Shown here: positions 25,118 to 33,637 of the stretch, in pieces
How the letters are laid out: every line of letters starts with the position of its first letter
Position numbering within the stretch: position 1 is the stretch's first letter
Made by a program: the position numbers and the translations under genes
Notes under the pieces: generated by a model
Told to the model about the DNA's origin: nothing
What the model saw: the letters and a program-made list of their open reading frames with translations, nothing else
The model's database searches: none
Assembly (NCBI RefSeq): GCF_042683565.1
Contig: NZ_JBHUJW010000011.1
Location: 117,290-181,289, forward strand
Direction: 5' to 3'
DNA length: 64,000 nucleotides
From: Brevibacillus sp042683565
GTDB taxonomy: Bacteria; Bacillota; Bacilli; Brevibacillales; Brevibacillaceae

Positions 25118-25151
25118 AAACTGCAGTTTGACGCAATCAGGTTGCTTTTTT
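25118..25151 (+). promoter_or_regulatory. Possible attenuator in the glpD leader
   Basis: A perfect 12-bp palindrome AAACTGCAGTTT (25118-25129) is followed by a short GCAA/TTGC hairpin and TTTTTT (25146-25151), about 80 nt before glpD. In B. subtilis glpD is controlled by GlpP antitermination at a leader terminator. The stem here is short, so the analogy is tentative. Confidence 0.3.
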
Positions 25152-25231
25152 CCATCGGGGGTTTTTCTTTTGTGCACAGCAAGAAAGGATGAGTTGGGTT
25201 CAGCGTATGCTGGAGGGGAGGGAGAGCGGAG

Positions 25232-26926
25232 ATGGACACAAATTTTTCAGCGAATAACCGGGTTGCAGTTCTCGCCGGGATGGCAGAGAGGGAATTGGAC
25301 CTGCTTGTAATCGGTGGAGGGATTACCGGAGCGGGAATTGCTCTGGATGCATGCCAGCGCGGCATTCGCGTCGGGCTGGTGGAAAAAAGCGACTTTGGCT
25401 TTGGCACCAGCAGCCGTTCCACGAAGCTGATTCACGGCGGGCTGCGCTATCTGAAGCAGGGGGATGTAAAGCTCGTGCGGGAGGTAGGCCGCGAGCGGGC
25501 GATCCTGTACAAAAACGCGCCGCATCTGGTCATCGCGGCACCGATGCTGCTCCCTGTATACAAAGGGGGCACGTACGGGTATCTGGCGGCTTCGGTCGGC
25601 CTCTACATCTACGACTGGCTGGCAGGGGTAGAGCGCAAGGAACGGCGCAAGATGCTCAGCCGGGAAGAGACGCTGCGCCTCGAGCCGCTGTTGAAAAAAG
25701 AAGGCTTGAAGGGGGCAGGCTATTACTACGAGTATCGGACCGACGACGCGAGGCTTACGCTGGACATCATGAAGACGGCCTGGAGCAAGGGAGCGAGCGT
25801 CGTCAACTACGCGCAGATGATCGAATTTCTGTACCGGGACGAGAAGGCAGTGGGCGTCAAGGTAACAGATCGCCTGTCCGGCAAGACGTACGACATCTAC
25901 GCGAAAAAAATCGTCAATGCAACGGGCCCGTGGGTGGACGGGGTGCGCGAGCTGGACAAATCGCTCAAAGGAAAGCGCCTTTATTTGACGAAAGGCGTCC
26001 ATCTGGTCGTGGAAAAAGAGAAGCTGCCTGTGGCGCAAGCGACGTACTTTGATACCCCGGACGGCCGCATGGTGTTTGTCATTCCCCGGGGCAGCATCAC
26101 GTATATCGGGACGACCGACACCAGCTACAAGCTGGACATCGACCAGCCGCGGACGACAAAAGAAGACCGCGATTACCTGCTGCGAGCCGTAATTGCGATG
26201 TTCCCGGACGCACAGCTGGAAGCAAAGGACGTCGTCTCGCATTGGGCCGGGCTGCGCCCGCTCATTTACGAGGAAGGCAAAGGACCGTCCGAACTGTCCC
26301 GCAAGGACGAGATCTTTCTCTCCGAATCCGGTCTGATTAGCATCGCGGGCGGAAAGCTGACGGGCTATCGCAAAATGGCGGAGAAAGTGGTGGATCTGGT
26401 GGCGGCCGACCTGTCAAAGGAGCAGGGACGCCGGTTTGACGCATGCCGCACGGAACAGACCGTCATCAGCGGGGGGGAGCGGATGGGCCACGACAGCTAT
26501 GCGGATTGCAGGCAGCAGCTTTTGCGCATGGGCGCAGCCAAAGGAGTCGATTCTGAGACGGCGAAGGAATGGATCGACACATACGGTACGAATACAGTGA
26601 AGATTTACAACCGTCTGGGAGCCGTCCGGGAAAAAGGGCAAAAGCTGGGGGAAGAACAGCTGCTCCAGGCGCAGTTGTCGTATGCTATCGAAGAGGAGAT
26701 GACAGTGACAGCAGTCGATTTCCTGCGACTGCGCACCAGCTGGACCTATTTTCAGGTGAAGAAGGCAAAGGACAGGGCCGACGCGGTTATCCGCCTGATG
26801 GGGGCCAGGCTGGGCTGGAGTGACGCGCAGCGGGAGCGAGAGAGGTTAGCGGTCGACCAACTGCTGGAGACGCTCTGCCGCCTTCCTGAAAACGAGCAGG
26901 AGCTCGCAGGGGCAAAAGAATTGTGA
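25232..26926 (+). CDS. glpD: Aerobic glycerol-3-phosphate dehydrogenase
   Basis: A 564-residue FAD enzyme oxidising sn-glycerol-3-phosphate to dihydroxyacetone phosphate at the membrane. It has the FAD dinucleotide motif LLVIGGGITGAGIALDA near the N-terminus, the FGTSSRSTKLIHGGLRYL signature, the IGTTDT motif, and the C-terminal GlpD domain (about 400-540). Length matches family members. There is no glpF or glpK next to it. It ends in a terminator. Confidence 0.94.
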   Translation: MDTNFSANNRVAVLAGMAERELDLLVIGGGITGAGIALDACQRGIRVGLVEKSDFGFGTSSRSTKLIHGGLRYLKQGDVKLVREVGRERAILYKNAPHLVIAAPMLLPVYKGGTYGYLAASVGLYIYDWLAGVERKERRKMLSREETLRLEPLLKKEGLKGAGYYYEYRTDDARLTLDIMKTAWSKGASVVNYAQMIEFLYRDEKAVGVKVTDRLSGKTYDIYAKKIVNATGPWVDGVRELDKSLKGKRLYLTKGVHLVVEKEKLPVAQATYFDTPDGRMVFVIPRGSITYIGTTDTSYKLDIDQPRTTKEDRDYLLRAVIAMFPDAQLEAKDVVSHWAGLRPLIYEEGKGPSELSRKDEIFLSESGLISIAGGKLTGYRKMAEKVVDLVAADLSKEQGRRFDACRTEQTVISGGERMGHDSYADCRQQLLRMGAAKGVDSETAKEWIDTYGTNTVKIYNRLGAVREKGQKLGEEQLLQAQLSYAIEEEMTVTAVDFLRLRTSWTYFQVKKAKDRADAVIRLMGARLGWSDAQRERERLAVDQLLETLCRLPENEQELAGAKEL

Positions 26927-26950
26927 GCATCGCGCAAAGTAGAGCAGGCA

Positions 26951-27003
26951 AAGCGGAGAAAAAGTGTCCGGTTCGCATCCGGTTCTCTTCCTCCGCTTTT
27001 TTT
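26951..27003 (+). terminator. Terminator of glpD
   Basis: The stem AAGCGGAG / CTCCGCTT encloses a second small hairpin and is followed by a T-rich tail, 25 nt after the stop codon. Confidence 0.75.
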
Positions 27004-27116
27004 CTGCACGAAAATTTGCAGAGTGAACGGTATAGAAGCATCCTGCAATAATATACTATATCCCGTTTCAAATTAAGGTGTAAATTACATGAGAATACTT
27101 GAAAGGAGTTTTTCTC

Positions 27117-27692
27117 ATGAATATTACATCTTTGTTGATATATTGTATTATTGTTACTTTTACACCAGGACCTACTAACATCGTTATATTATCCACCGTG
27201 AATAATTTTGGTACAAAAAAAGCAATGGAATACACCTATGGAGCAACAATTGCTTTTGGGGTATTACTTGCAGTTTCTGCCATGTTAAATACCATGCTGA
27301 TTACGCTCATACCTAAAATCTTAATGATTATGCAGATCATCGGAACCATTTATATGTTCTACCTCGCTTATCAAATTTACAAAATGGATACATCAGGACC
27401 GACTGTAAACCAAACGGGCACCTTTATATCAGGCTTTCTTATGCAATTCTTAAATCCAAAAGTGGTCCTTTTTACAATGACTGTATTTCCCAGCTATGTT
27501 ATGCCGTACTATAGCGCAATGCCTGCGGTGACACTAAGTGTGATAGCGATAACGCTAATTGGATTTTTAGCATTTGTTACGTGGGTTCTTTTTGGTACAA
27601 TATTCAAACACTTTTTACAGAAACGTAAAAAGACTGTTAATGTAATGATGGCATTATTTTTAGCTTTTGCTGCAATCATGATTTGGATGTAG
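27117..27692 (+). CDS. LysE family amino-acid exporter
   Basis: A 191-residue membrane protein with about six hydrophobic segments. It has the LysE/RhtB signature TFTPGPTNIVILSTVNNFG near the N-terminus and FLMQFLNPKVVLFTMTVFPSY in the middle. Members export amino acids or related metabolites. GGAGT lies upstream of the chosen ATG. The gene is markedly AT-rich compared with glpD, and the same base composition continues through the next two genes, suggesting acquisition as a block. Confidence 0.85.
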   Translation: MNITSLLIYCIIVTFTPGPTNIVILSTVNNFGTKKAMEYTYGATIAFGVLLAVSAMLNTMLITLIPKILMIMQIIGTIYMFYLAYQIYKMDTSGPTVNQTGTFISGFLMQFLNPKVVLFTMTVFPSYVMPYYSAMPAVTLSVIAITLIGFLAFVTWVLFGTIFKHFLQKRKKTVNVMMALFLAFAAIMIWM

Positions 27693-27708
27693 GGAAGAGG
27701 TGAGTGGG

Positions 27709-28485
27709 ATGAGCAAATTTATCTATAAAAAGTCGGCGGGTATTACCGCGCTGTCAGCAAGTATTACTACTTTTGCGTATAAAAAACACTGTCACGAGGA
27801 GTATGCAATAGGTGTAACCCTGCGGGGAATTCAACAATATAACTTGGAAGGCAGTTTACAATTATCCTATCAAAATGGTGTTATGCTTTTTAATCCAGAA
27901 CAGGCACATGACGGAATGGCACATGATGAAACAGGTCTTGATTATGTGATGTTATATATTGACCCGCAATTGTTTTTACAGGTGATCGAGCGAAAGGATA
28001 TCGTGCGTTTTTCGACTCCTATTGTGTATGATCATAGATTGAAACAAAAAATAGTAAGTCTTTCTCATGCAATCCTAACCGAAAAAGACGAGGCTTTGTG
28101 CAGTGAATTACTTTTGTCTCTCACAGATAGCCTTATTCAAACGGAACTTTCTACAAATAATAAGAAGGATGCCCCTCTAATTAGAAAAGCAAAGGATATG
28201 CTTCATTCCAACCTAGACAAGGTACTGAAACTTGACGAGATTTGTGAAGAACTTCGGTTATCAAAATTTCAGTTTATCAGATTCTTCAAAGCCCATACTG
28301 GAATTTCACCATATCAATACTTCCTTAATTGCAAGATAGAACGGGCAAAACAGTTAATCGAAAAAAATAGGGATATTTATTCAGCAGTAACTGAATGTGG
28401 TTTTGTTGATTTAACTCATCTAAATAAACATTTCAAAAGTGTATATGGAACGACAGCATTTGAATATTTATCATGTTTAAACTGA
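27709..28485 (+). CDS. AraC family transcriptional regulator
   Basis: A 258-residue regulator with an N-terminal AraC-type ligand-binding cupin (about residues 20-140, with HCHEEYAIGV) and a C-terminal double helix-turn-helix domain (about 165-255: LDEICEELRLSKFQFIRFFK, GISPYQYF, CGFVDLTHLNKHFKS). It starts 16 nt after the LysE-type exporter gene, so it probably regulates that exporter in response to its substrate. The ATG at 27709 has AGAGGTGAG upstream. The gene is AT-rich. Confidence 0.88.
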   Translation: MSKFIYKKSAGITALSASITTFAYKKHCHEEYAIGVTLRGIQQYNLEGSLQLSYQNGVMLFNPEQAHDGMAHDETGLDYVMLYIDPQLFLQVIERKDIVRFSTPIVYDHRLKQKIVSLSHAILTEKDEALCSELLLSLTDSLIQTELSTNNKKDAPLIRKAKDMLHSNLDKVLKLDEICEELRLSKFQFIRFFKAHTGISPYQYFLNCKIERAKQLIEKNRDIYSAVTECGFVDLTHLNKHFKSVYGTTAFEYLSCLN

Positions 28486-28548
28486 AGGGATCTTACTACT
28501 TCGTTTACAATTTGAAAATTGGGTTATAAAGAAAGGTGTAGAGTAATT

Positions 28549-28956
28549 ATGGAATTCGATACCAAAATTAAAATTGTTTTAAGGGAAGACCTTGAGATGT
28601 GGCAAAAATTAAACGTAACGGCATTCCTCATGAGTGGAATTGCGGGAACTCAAGATATTATTGGACAACCCTATTTGGATAAGGATCATGTTCAATATTT
28701 ACCCATGTCACAGCAACCCATTATCATTCATTCTTCTACTGGCGAACGAATGAATGAGCTATTAGAAAAAGCTCTAACAAAAGACGTAGTTATTACCATA
28801 TATACCGAAGAATTGTTTCATACTTATAATGACGAGGACAATCGTGCGATGGTCGCGAAATTCAAAACAAATGAACTAAATCTTGTTGGAATAGGTTTAA
28901 GAGGCAAGAAAAATCAAGTAGATAGATTGCTAAAGGGGTTTGATTTGCATAAATAA
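28549..28956 (+). CDS. DUF2000 family protein
   Basis: A 135-residue soluble protein matching DUF2000: KIVLREDLEMWQKLNVTAFL start and NLVGIGLRGKKNQVDRLLKG C-terminus. The fold is of the peptidyl-tRNA hydrolase-like type; the reaction is unknown to me. GAAAGGTG lies about 11 nt before the ATG. It is the third gene of the AT-rich LysE-AraC-DUF2000 block and may act on the same metabolite. Confidence 0.75.
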   Translation: MEFDTKIKIVLREDLEMWQKLNVTAFLMSGIAGTQDIIGQPYLDKDHVQYLPMSQQPIIIHSSTGERMNELLEKALTKDVVITIYTEELFHTYNDEDNRAMVAKFKTNELNLVGIGLRGKKNQVDRLLKGFDLHK

Positions 28957-29091
28957 AGAAGCAGCTGATTGCGTTAAAAGAAATATCAGATTATATAGAA
29001 TTGTACATCATGATCACTGAACGGCAGAATGAGCTATAATACTTATGAAAAGTAACCAAATAAAAAAACTAAAGACAGGAGTGTCCCGCTC

Positions 29092-29889
29092 ATGATGCCA
29101 TCCCTGTTTATCGCTCACGGAGCGCCTTTGCTCGCGATCGAGAACAATTCCTATACACAAGCCTTGGGCAATTTGCCGAATCTCTTGCCTCGCCGCCCCC
29201 GCGCGATCGTCATGTTCTCCGCGCACTGGGAGTCTTTTGCGCAAGAAGTCGGGGTTATGGAGCAGTTTCCGACCATTCACGACTTCGGCGGATTTCCCCA
29301 GGAATTGTATGAAATCCAGTATCCGGCCAAAGGCGATCAGGAAATTGCCGCAGAAGCTCTGGAACTGCTGCAGGCTGCCGGCGTTCCTGCACGGCTGAAC
29401 CAGTCGCGCGGGCTCGATCACGGCCATTGGGTCGTGCTGTGCAAAGTGTACCCTGATGCGGATGTCCCGGTCGTGTCATTGTCGGTAAATCCGAATTTGA
29501 CTGTGGAGCAGCAGTACCGAATCGGCAAAGCGCTCAGTCCGCTTCGGGCCAAAGACGTGCTGATCATCGGCAGCGGCGGTACGATCCATAACTTTTCGTA
29601 CCTGAATATGCGGGAGACCTCGGAGGGAGCGTTTGAATGGGCCTTGCAGTTTGAGGACTGGCTGGAAAAGACACTGACGGACTGGAATGTGACCGATCTG
29701 GCGCAGTACCGCTCCCTGGCTCCGCATGCGGAGAAGGCAGTTCCCGCCTATGGCACCGAGCACTTCATTCCGCTCGTGTACGCCATGGGGGCAGCCGATG
29801 ACGAGCGCGTCGCCACTCGTCTGCACATGAGCTTCCGCTACGGCAGCTTGAGCCATACGATCTGGCAGTTCGGCAAAAACGAAGCGTAA
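29092..29889 (+). CDS. DODA-type extradiol aromatic ring-opening dioxygenase
   Basis: A 265-residue member of the LigB/YgiD (4,5-DOPA dioxygenase) family. Conserved histidines are in SLFIAHGAPLL, VMFSAHWES, SRGLDHGHWVVL and GSGGTIHNF, which match the metal and catalytic positions of the family. It would use a divalent metal to open a catechol-type ring; the physiological substrate is not known. The start is ATG 29092 (a second ATG follows directly) with ACAGGAG upstream. The AhpD-like gene follows 78 nt later and may be in the same unit. Confidence 0.88.
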   Translation: MMPSLFIAHGAPLLAIENNSYTQALGNLPNLLPRRPRAIVMFSAHWESFAQEVGVMEQFPTIHDFGGFPQELYEIQYPAKGDQEIAAEALELLQAAGVPARLNQSRGLDHGHWVVLCKVYPDADVPVVSLSVNPNLTVEQQYRIGKALSPLRAKDVLIIGSGGTIHNFSYLNMRETSEGAFEWALQFEDWLEKTLTDWNVTDLAQYRSLAPHAEKAVPAYGTEHFIPLVYAMGAADDERVATRLHMSFRYGSLSHTIWQFGKNEA

Positions 29890-29967
29890 TGCTGCGTTGT
29901 CACAAAGCTGGAGCGTCCCTCGTCTTGAAGTTGTAAAACCAATTTCGATAAGAAGGGAACGATCCAC

Positions 29968-30414
29968 ATGAAAGCAAGAATGAATTACCGTGCAGCCAAT
30001 CCAGAGGCGTATAAAGCCATGCTGCAATTGGAGAAGTACGTTGAGTCGTGCGGTCTCGACAAACATCTCATGGAGCTGGTCAAAATCCGGGCTTCGCAAA
30101 TCAACGGATGCGCCTTTTGCCTCGACATGCACACCAAGGACGCGCGCAAGCTGGGGGAAACCGAGCAGCGCATCTATTTGCTGAACGCCTGGAGAGAAGC
30201 GACGTTTTACACGGATGCGGAGCGGGCTGCCCTGGCGCTCACAGAGGCCGTGACGCAAATTTCCTTGGGAGGCGTCTCGGATGAACTGTACGCACAGGTC
30301 CGGGAGCATTTCGACGAGAAACAGTTTGTCGCCTTGCTTATGGCGATCAACACGATCAACGCGTGGAACCGGCTGGCGATTACGACCGGAATGACCGCGC
30401 CGGCCGAACTGTAA
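29968..30414 (+). CDS. Carboxymuconolactone decarboxylase (AhpD-like) family protein
   Basis: A 148-residue all-helical protein with the AhpD-like signature LVKIRASQINGCAFCLDMHTKDARKLG, whose CxxC pair and histidine form the redox-active site. Such proteins are often alkylhydroperoxidase-like. AAGGGA lies upstream of the ATG. It may be cotranscribed with the dioxygenase gene and ends at a terminator. The actual substrate is unknown. Confidence 0.87.
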   Translation: MKARMNYRAANPEAYKAMLQLEKYVESCGLDKHLMELVKIRASQINGCAFCLDMHTKDARKLGETEQRIYLLNAWREATFYTDAERAALALTEAVTQISLGGVSDELYAQVREHFDEKQFVALLMAINTINAWNRLAITTGMTAPAEL

Positions 30415-30490
30415 GGCGCGGGGCTGAACGCTTATCTGGTTGACACCAGCATGTTTGCAGGCAAATGATAGAAGCATCACAAGCCACAGA

Positions 30491-30529
30491 AGCGGCACGC
30501 GGGTAAATCTCGTGTGCCGCTGTTTTTTT
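30491..30529 (+). terminator. Terminator of the AhpD-like gene
   Basis: The stem AGCGGCACGCGGG / CTCGTGTGCCGCT is followed by seven T. Confidence 0.88.
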
Positions 30530-30586
30530 GCAAAATATCCGCAGTGAAAAACTGCTTCATTTGGCAGCCTCATCGTGGGAGAGATG

Positions 30587-30595
30587 TGCTACAAT
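30587..30595 (+). promoter_or_regulatory. Extended -10 promoter of the leader-hydrolase unit
   Basis: TGC followed by TACAAT (30590-30595) forms an extended -10. No good -35 is found at 16-18 nt. It lies 46 nt upstream of the leader start codon. Confidence 0.45.
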
Positions 30596-30641
30596 GAGCA
30601 TGGGTGCAAACCCGCACACGAACGCGAGGAGTGTACGAAAC

Positions 30642-30671
30642 ATGATTATCCATTTCATTCGCCTGCGCTAA
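30642..30671 (+). CDS. Nine-codon leader peptide, MIIHFIRLR
   Basis: A short ORF encodes MIIHFIRLR and ends at TAA (30669-30671). AGGAG (30627-30631) lies 10 nt before the ATG. The final residues Arg-Leu-Arg match the R-X-R/K ('+x+') motif at which ribosomes are known to stall with macrolides, for example in the ErmD leader. Codons 4-7 (30651-30662) are the exact reverse complement of 30763-30774, just ahead of the hydrolase Shine-Dalgarno sequence. A ribosome stalled at codon 8 would cover this arm. No transcription or translation evidence is available; the call rests on sequence architecture. Confidence 0.6.
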   Translation: MIIHFIRLR

Positions 30672-30774
30672 TCGTTCATTGCTTACATGGACAGACGCAT
30701 GCTTTTTTTTCAGGAAAGAGGCATGGGTTTCTTTGGGCTGGAACGATAAGCAAATCAACATAGCGAATGAAATG
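30651..30774 (+). promoter_or_regulatory. Putative translation-attenuation leader structure
   Basis: A perfect 12-bp inverted repeat CATTTCATTCGC (30651-30662) / GCGAATGAAATG (30763-30774) has its downstream arm abutting the hydrolase SD (TGAGGAA, 30773-30779). A nested 7-bp pairing ATCGTTC / GAACGAT (30671-30677 / 30741-30747) and a competing TTGCTTA / TAAGCAA (30679-30685 / 30747-30753) are also possible. A T8 run (30703-30710) after a weak CATG hairpin could give transcription attenuation instead. Folding has not been computed. Confidence 0.55.
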
Positions 30775-30785
30775 AGGAATGAAAC

Positions 30786-31649
30786 ATGGGTCGTGAAACC
30801 GTTCATCACGTAAATGGCGTGGAAATTTGTGCAGAGAGCTTTGGTGATCCGCGTGATCCGGCAATCCTTTTGATCATGGGAGCCATGTGCTCGATGGTAT
30901 ACTGGGATACAGAATTTTGCCAGCGCTTGGCCGATACGGGGCGCTTTGTCATCCGCTACGACAACCGCGATGTCGGGCGCTCGACGGTTTATCCGCCGGG
31001 GACGTCGAACTACACGGTTGCCGATCTGGCGGAGGACGCGGTTGGCTTGCTGGATGCGTACGAGGTGCAAAAGGCGCATCTCGTGGGGATGTCCTTGGGC
31101 GGCATGATCGCGCAGGTGATCGCCGTGAACCATCCAGAGCGTGTGCAGACCATGACCTTGATTGCCTCCAGCCTGTATGGCTCGGATGAAAATCATCGCG
31201 GCTTGCCGCCGATGGATGAACGCATTCTCGCCTACCATGCGAAGGGGGCGAGCCTGGACTGGGCGGACACAGAAGCGGTGGCTCGGTACCTCGTTGCGGG
31301 CTCCGCGCTGCTCTGCGGTCCGGCGCATGTGTTCGAGGAAGAGCGGGTACACAGGCAGGTCACGGCGGAAATCAGGCGGGCAAAGCAGTTGCTGAGCATG
31401 TTCAACCACGCGCTGCTCCGCGGAGACGATTCATTCGAGGGTATGCAGGCCAAGATCGCCGCTCCGACGCTGGTGATTCACGGGACGCATGATACAGTGC
31501 TCCCGTTTGCACATGCGACGGCACTGACGGCCTCCATCCCGGGGGCAGAGCTGCTGACGCTTGAAGGAACGGGGCATGAAATCCATGCAGATGATTGGGA
31601 AACGATCATCCGGGCTGTTTTCGCCCATACCGCCAGAGGCGGGCAGTAA
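30786..31649 (+). CDS. Alpha/beta hydrolase, possible inducible esterase
   Basis: A 287-residue alpha/beta-hydrolase. The nucleophile serine is in LVGMSLGGMIAQ, the acid is probably the Asp in IHGTHDTVLP, and the His is in LEGTGHEIHADDW. The RYDNRDVGRST loop is typical of the RdmC/EstT-like ester hydrolases. The family includes macrolide esterases as well as many unrelated hydrolases, so the substrate is open. SD GAGGA lies 7 nt before the ATG and can be masked by the leader inverted repeat, which suggests induction by a ribosome-targeting compound. It is followed by a terminator. Confidence 0.82.
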   Translation: MGRETVHHVNGVEICAESFGDPRDPAILLIMGAMCSMVYWDTEFCQRLADTGRFVIRYDNRDVGRSTVYPPGTSNYTVADLAEDAVGLLDAYEVQKAHLVGMSLGGMIAQVIAVNHPERVQTMTLIASSLYGSDENHRGLPPMDERILAYHAKGASLDWADTEAVARYLVAGSALLCGPAHVFEEERVHRQVTAEIRRAKQLLSMFNHALLRGDDSFEGMQAKIAAPTLVIHGTHDTVLPFAHATALTASIPGAELLTLEGTGHEIHADDWETIIRAVFAHTARGGQ

Positions 31650-31668
31650 AACATCTGCTCATACAAAT

Positions 31669-31708
31669 AGGGTTGCGATCGGTGCGAAGCCGATGGCAAC
31701 CCTTCTTT
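31669..31708. terminator. Terminator between convergent genes
   Basis: The stem AGGGTTGC-ATCGG / CCGAT-GCAACCCT is followed by TCTTTC on the + strand. It lies between the hydrolase and the minus-strand PNPOx-like gene and may serve both. Confidence 0.7.
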
Positions 31709-31732
31709 CATATGCACTCTCCCAAAGCGGCG

Positions 31733-32290
31733 TCAGTCTTTCTTTCTTGTGTCCGCTTCGACCGTCCGCCCGGGATAAAAACGCTTTTCCTCGGGCAGCG
31801 GGTTGCCTTTGGCTGTCAGGCTGTCGGGTGTGATCCGGAAGACGGCGGTCAAGCTGCCCAGGGAAGAGCGGTATTTTTCCACATGCTGCAGCGAGAGCGG
31901 TTCCGAGTAGTAGCCGGGGACGTATTTGTCCAGCATCGCCTGCATGGCATCCCGCATTTCTTCCGGATCGACGACGCGCTCGATCGTCCCGGACAGAAAG
32001 ACGCTCATGTACGCGGTGTCCGTATGGGCGGGCACCGGGGCCGCGATCGTTCCGTATTCCTCCCAGACGCTGAAGCACACCCGGCTGTTGGCGTTGATCA
32101 TCTCCACCTTGCGACCGGAATCTGCGCCGTGAAAGTAAATGTTGCCCCTCCACCAGCAGAAGTTCAGCGGAATAATGTACGGCGCAAAGCCGTTGGACAA
32201 TCCCAGGCTGCCGACCTTGGCCCGGGCCAGAAAGGCATCGATCTGCTCCTGGTCGGTCAGCGTACGTTTGGCATAACGAAGTGGCATCAT
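31733..32290 (-). CDS. Pyridoxamine 5'-phosphate oxidase-like FMN-binding protein
   Basis: A 185-residue protein with the split-barrel fold of the pyridoxamine-phosphate-oxidase superfamily (NimA-like subgroup): RYAKRTLTDQEQIDAFLARA start, IIPLNFCWWRGNIYFHGAD strand pair, and GRKVEMINANSRVCFSVWEE. Such proteins bind flavin or heme and may reduce nitro compounds or scavenge; the substrate is unknown. The ATG at 32290 (a second ATG follows) has GGAGGG about 7 nt upstream. Confidence 0.82.
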   Translation of the reverse strand: MMPLRYAKRTLTDQEQIDAFLARAKVGSLGLSNGFAPYIIPLNFCWWRGNIYFHGADSGRKVEMINANSRVCFSVWEEYGTIAAPVPAHTDTAYMSVFLSGTIERVVDPEEMRDAMQAMLDKYVPGYYSEPLSLQHVEKYRSSLGSLTAVFRITPDSLTAKGNPLPEEKRFYPGRTVEADTRKKD

Positions 32291-32420
32291 GCAATTCCCT
32301 CCATCTTGACTGAAATCGATAGCCCTATCGTAGAAGAATGTTGATATGCTCAAAAGGGGCAGTTTTTCGGAGAAAGAGCAGGTCAGCATGCCAGAATGTT
32401 TCGCTGCGCCAAATGGCACA

Positions 32421-32445
32421 AAAAAACCGCCCGGAACAAGGCGGC
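32421..32445 (-). terminator. Terminator of yfhP
   Basis: On the minus strand the stem CCGCC / GGGCGG with a TTGTTCC loop is followed by seven T, just beyond the stop codon at 32453. Confidence 0.8.
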
Positions 32446-32452
32446 GACTGAT

Positions 32453-33448
32453 TTAGCCAAGCTGGCGGTTCGGATTCATTTTTTTGGTCAGCTGTTCTTC
32501 TCCGCGGTGAATCCAGCCGACGAATTCATCCCGAATCTGCAGATCGTAGTCGAGGTATACCACTGCGACGAACATGTAATGGCTCTTTCCGTGGTAGCGC
32601 GAACGGTAGCGCAGGTCGATCCACTTCACCTCGTAGCCGAAGGGCCGCTCCGTTGTCTCCACGTGGGCGTGATGGGTAAACGAGAGGAACGATTGCACTT
32701 TGCGGCTTCTTTTGGCAGCTGCGACGACCGCGTTTTCCGGCTTGATGGCAAAGGTGTCTAGGATGATGACATCGCCCGAATGAACTTCGCCCACATGCCA
32801 ATGATGCTCCGTTTTGGCGACGAACGTCCAATGGTTCCACGAGATCGTGGGGATAATCGTATAGGTACCGGATTTGCCGATTCGCTGCCGGACAAGCTCT
32901 GTTGTCCGCTTTTGTGCCTGAATGCGCCAGTAGTAATAGACAGCGATGATGACGTAAATGAACAGGAACACTCGTCCCGGCTGCTGCCCGGCGGCCCAGA
33001 GCAGGAAGCCCACGAGATGAGCCGCAAAAATAAACGGATCAAAAATGAAAATGGCGTTCAGCGCAACCCATTTGTCCCGAAACGGGTACAACCCCTTGGT
33101 TCCGTAGGAGTTGAACAAGTCGACGAAGACGTGCAGGCAGACCGCCAAAAAGATCCAGAACAATAAATGGAGCCATGCAGCCTGTGGCATCATTGCCTGA
33201 ATCAGAGCGAACAGGGCTCCTGTCCAAAGAAAGATAGCCGGGACAGAGTGTGACACGCCCCGATGGTTCCGTACGTAAGCTGCGGTGCCGCGTATGCGGA
33301 TCAGGCCATCCAGATCAGGCGCCTGTGAACCTATGACAGTGCCGAGCATGACAGCTTCCGCAAGTCCGGGAGTAGCTGCAACGACAGGATCGAGATAGGC
33401 GAGACCGGCCAATCCGAAGCCCATGGCAAAGTGCGTGGCGGTATCCAT
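32453..33448 (-). CDS. yfhP: YfhP-like membrane metal-dependent hydrolase family protein
   Basis: A 331-residue membrane protein of the YdjM/YfhP (DUF457) family. The N-terminal MDTATHFAMGFGLAGLAYL and the GSQAPDLDGL and RNHRGVSHS motifs carry His/Asp residues for a metal site. About five membrane segments occur before residue 190; the C-terminal 120 residues are soluble. In B. subtilis yfhP lies next to mutY (yfhQ), as here. The start at 33448 has AGGAGG about 14 nt upstream, rather far, so the exact start is uncertain. Confidence 0.82.
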   Translation of the reverse strand: MDTATHFAMGFGLAGLAYLDPVVAATPGLAEAVMLGTVIGSQAPDLDGLIRIRGTAAYVRNHRGVSHSVPAIFLWTGALFALIQAMMPQAAWLHLLFWIFLAVCLHVFVDLFNSYGTKGLYPFRDKWVALNAIFIFDPFIFAAHLVGFLLWAAGQQPGRVFLFIYVIIAVYYYWRIQAQKRTTELVRQRIGKSGTYTIIPTISWNHWTFVAKTEHHWHVGEVHSGDVIILDTFAIKPENAVVAAAKRSRKVQSFLSFTHHAHVETTERPFGYEVKWIDLRYRSRYHGKSHYMFVAVVYLDYDLQIRDEFVGWIHRGEEQLTKKMNPNRQLG

Positions 33449-33637
33449 GGAATCGGAGTACTCCTCCTTTCCTTCCTCGCAATCTGTGGCTTTCGTGATA
33501 CAGGTTTGCTTATTGTTTATTATAGCGTGGAGGACAGGAGAATTCCCGCCCCACTTGAAAAAAATTGCGACCTTGTCCCGCATTCCGCAAAAAAGTATGA
33601 TGAAGAATGAATTGACCTCGAAAGGGAGGACACAAGC

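Noticed and set aside
30570..31409. 279-codon minus-strand open frame opposite the alpha/beta hydrolase
   Set aside because: It lies antisense to the leader and hydrolase; the hydrolase has complete catalytic motifs, and this frame has none.
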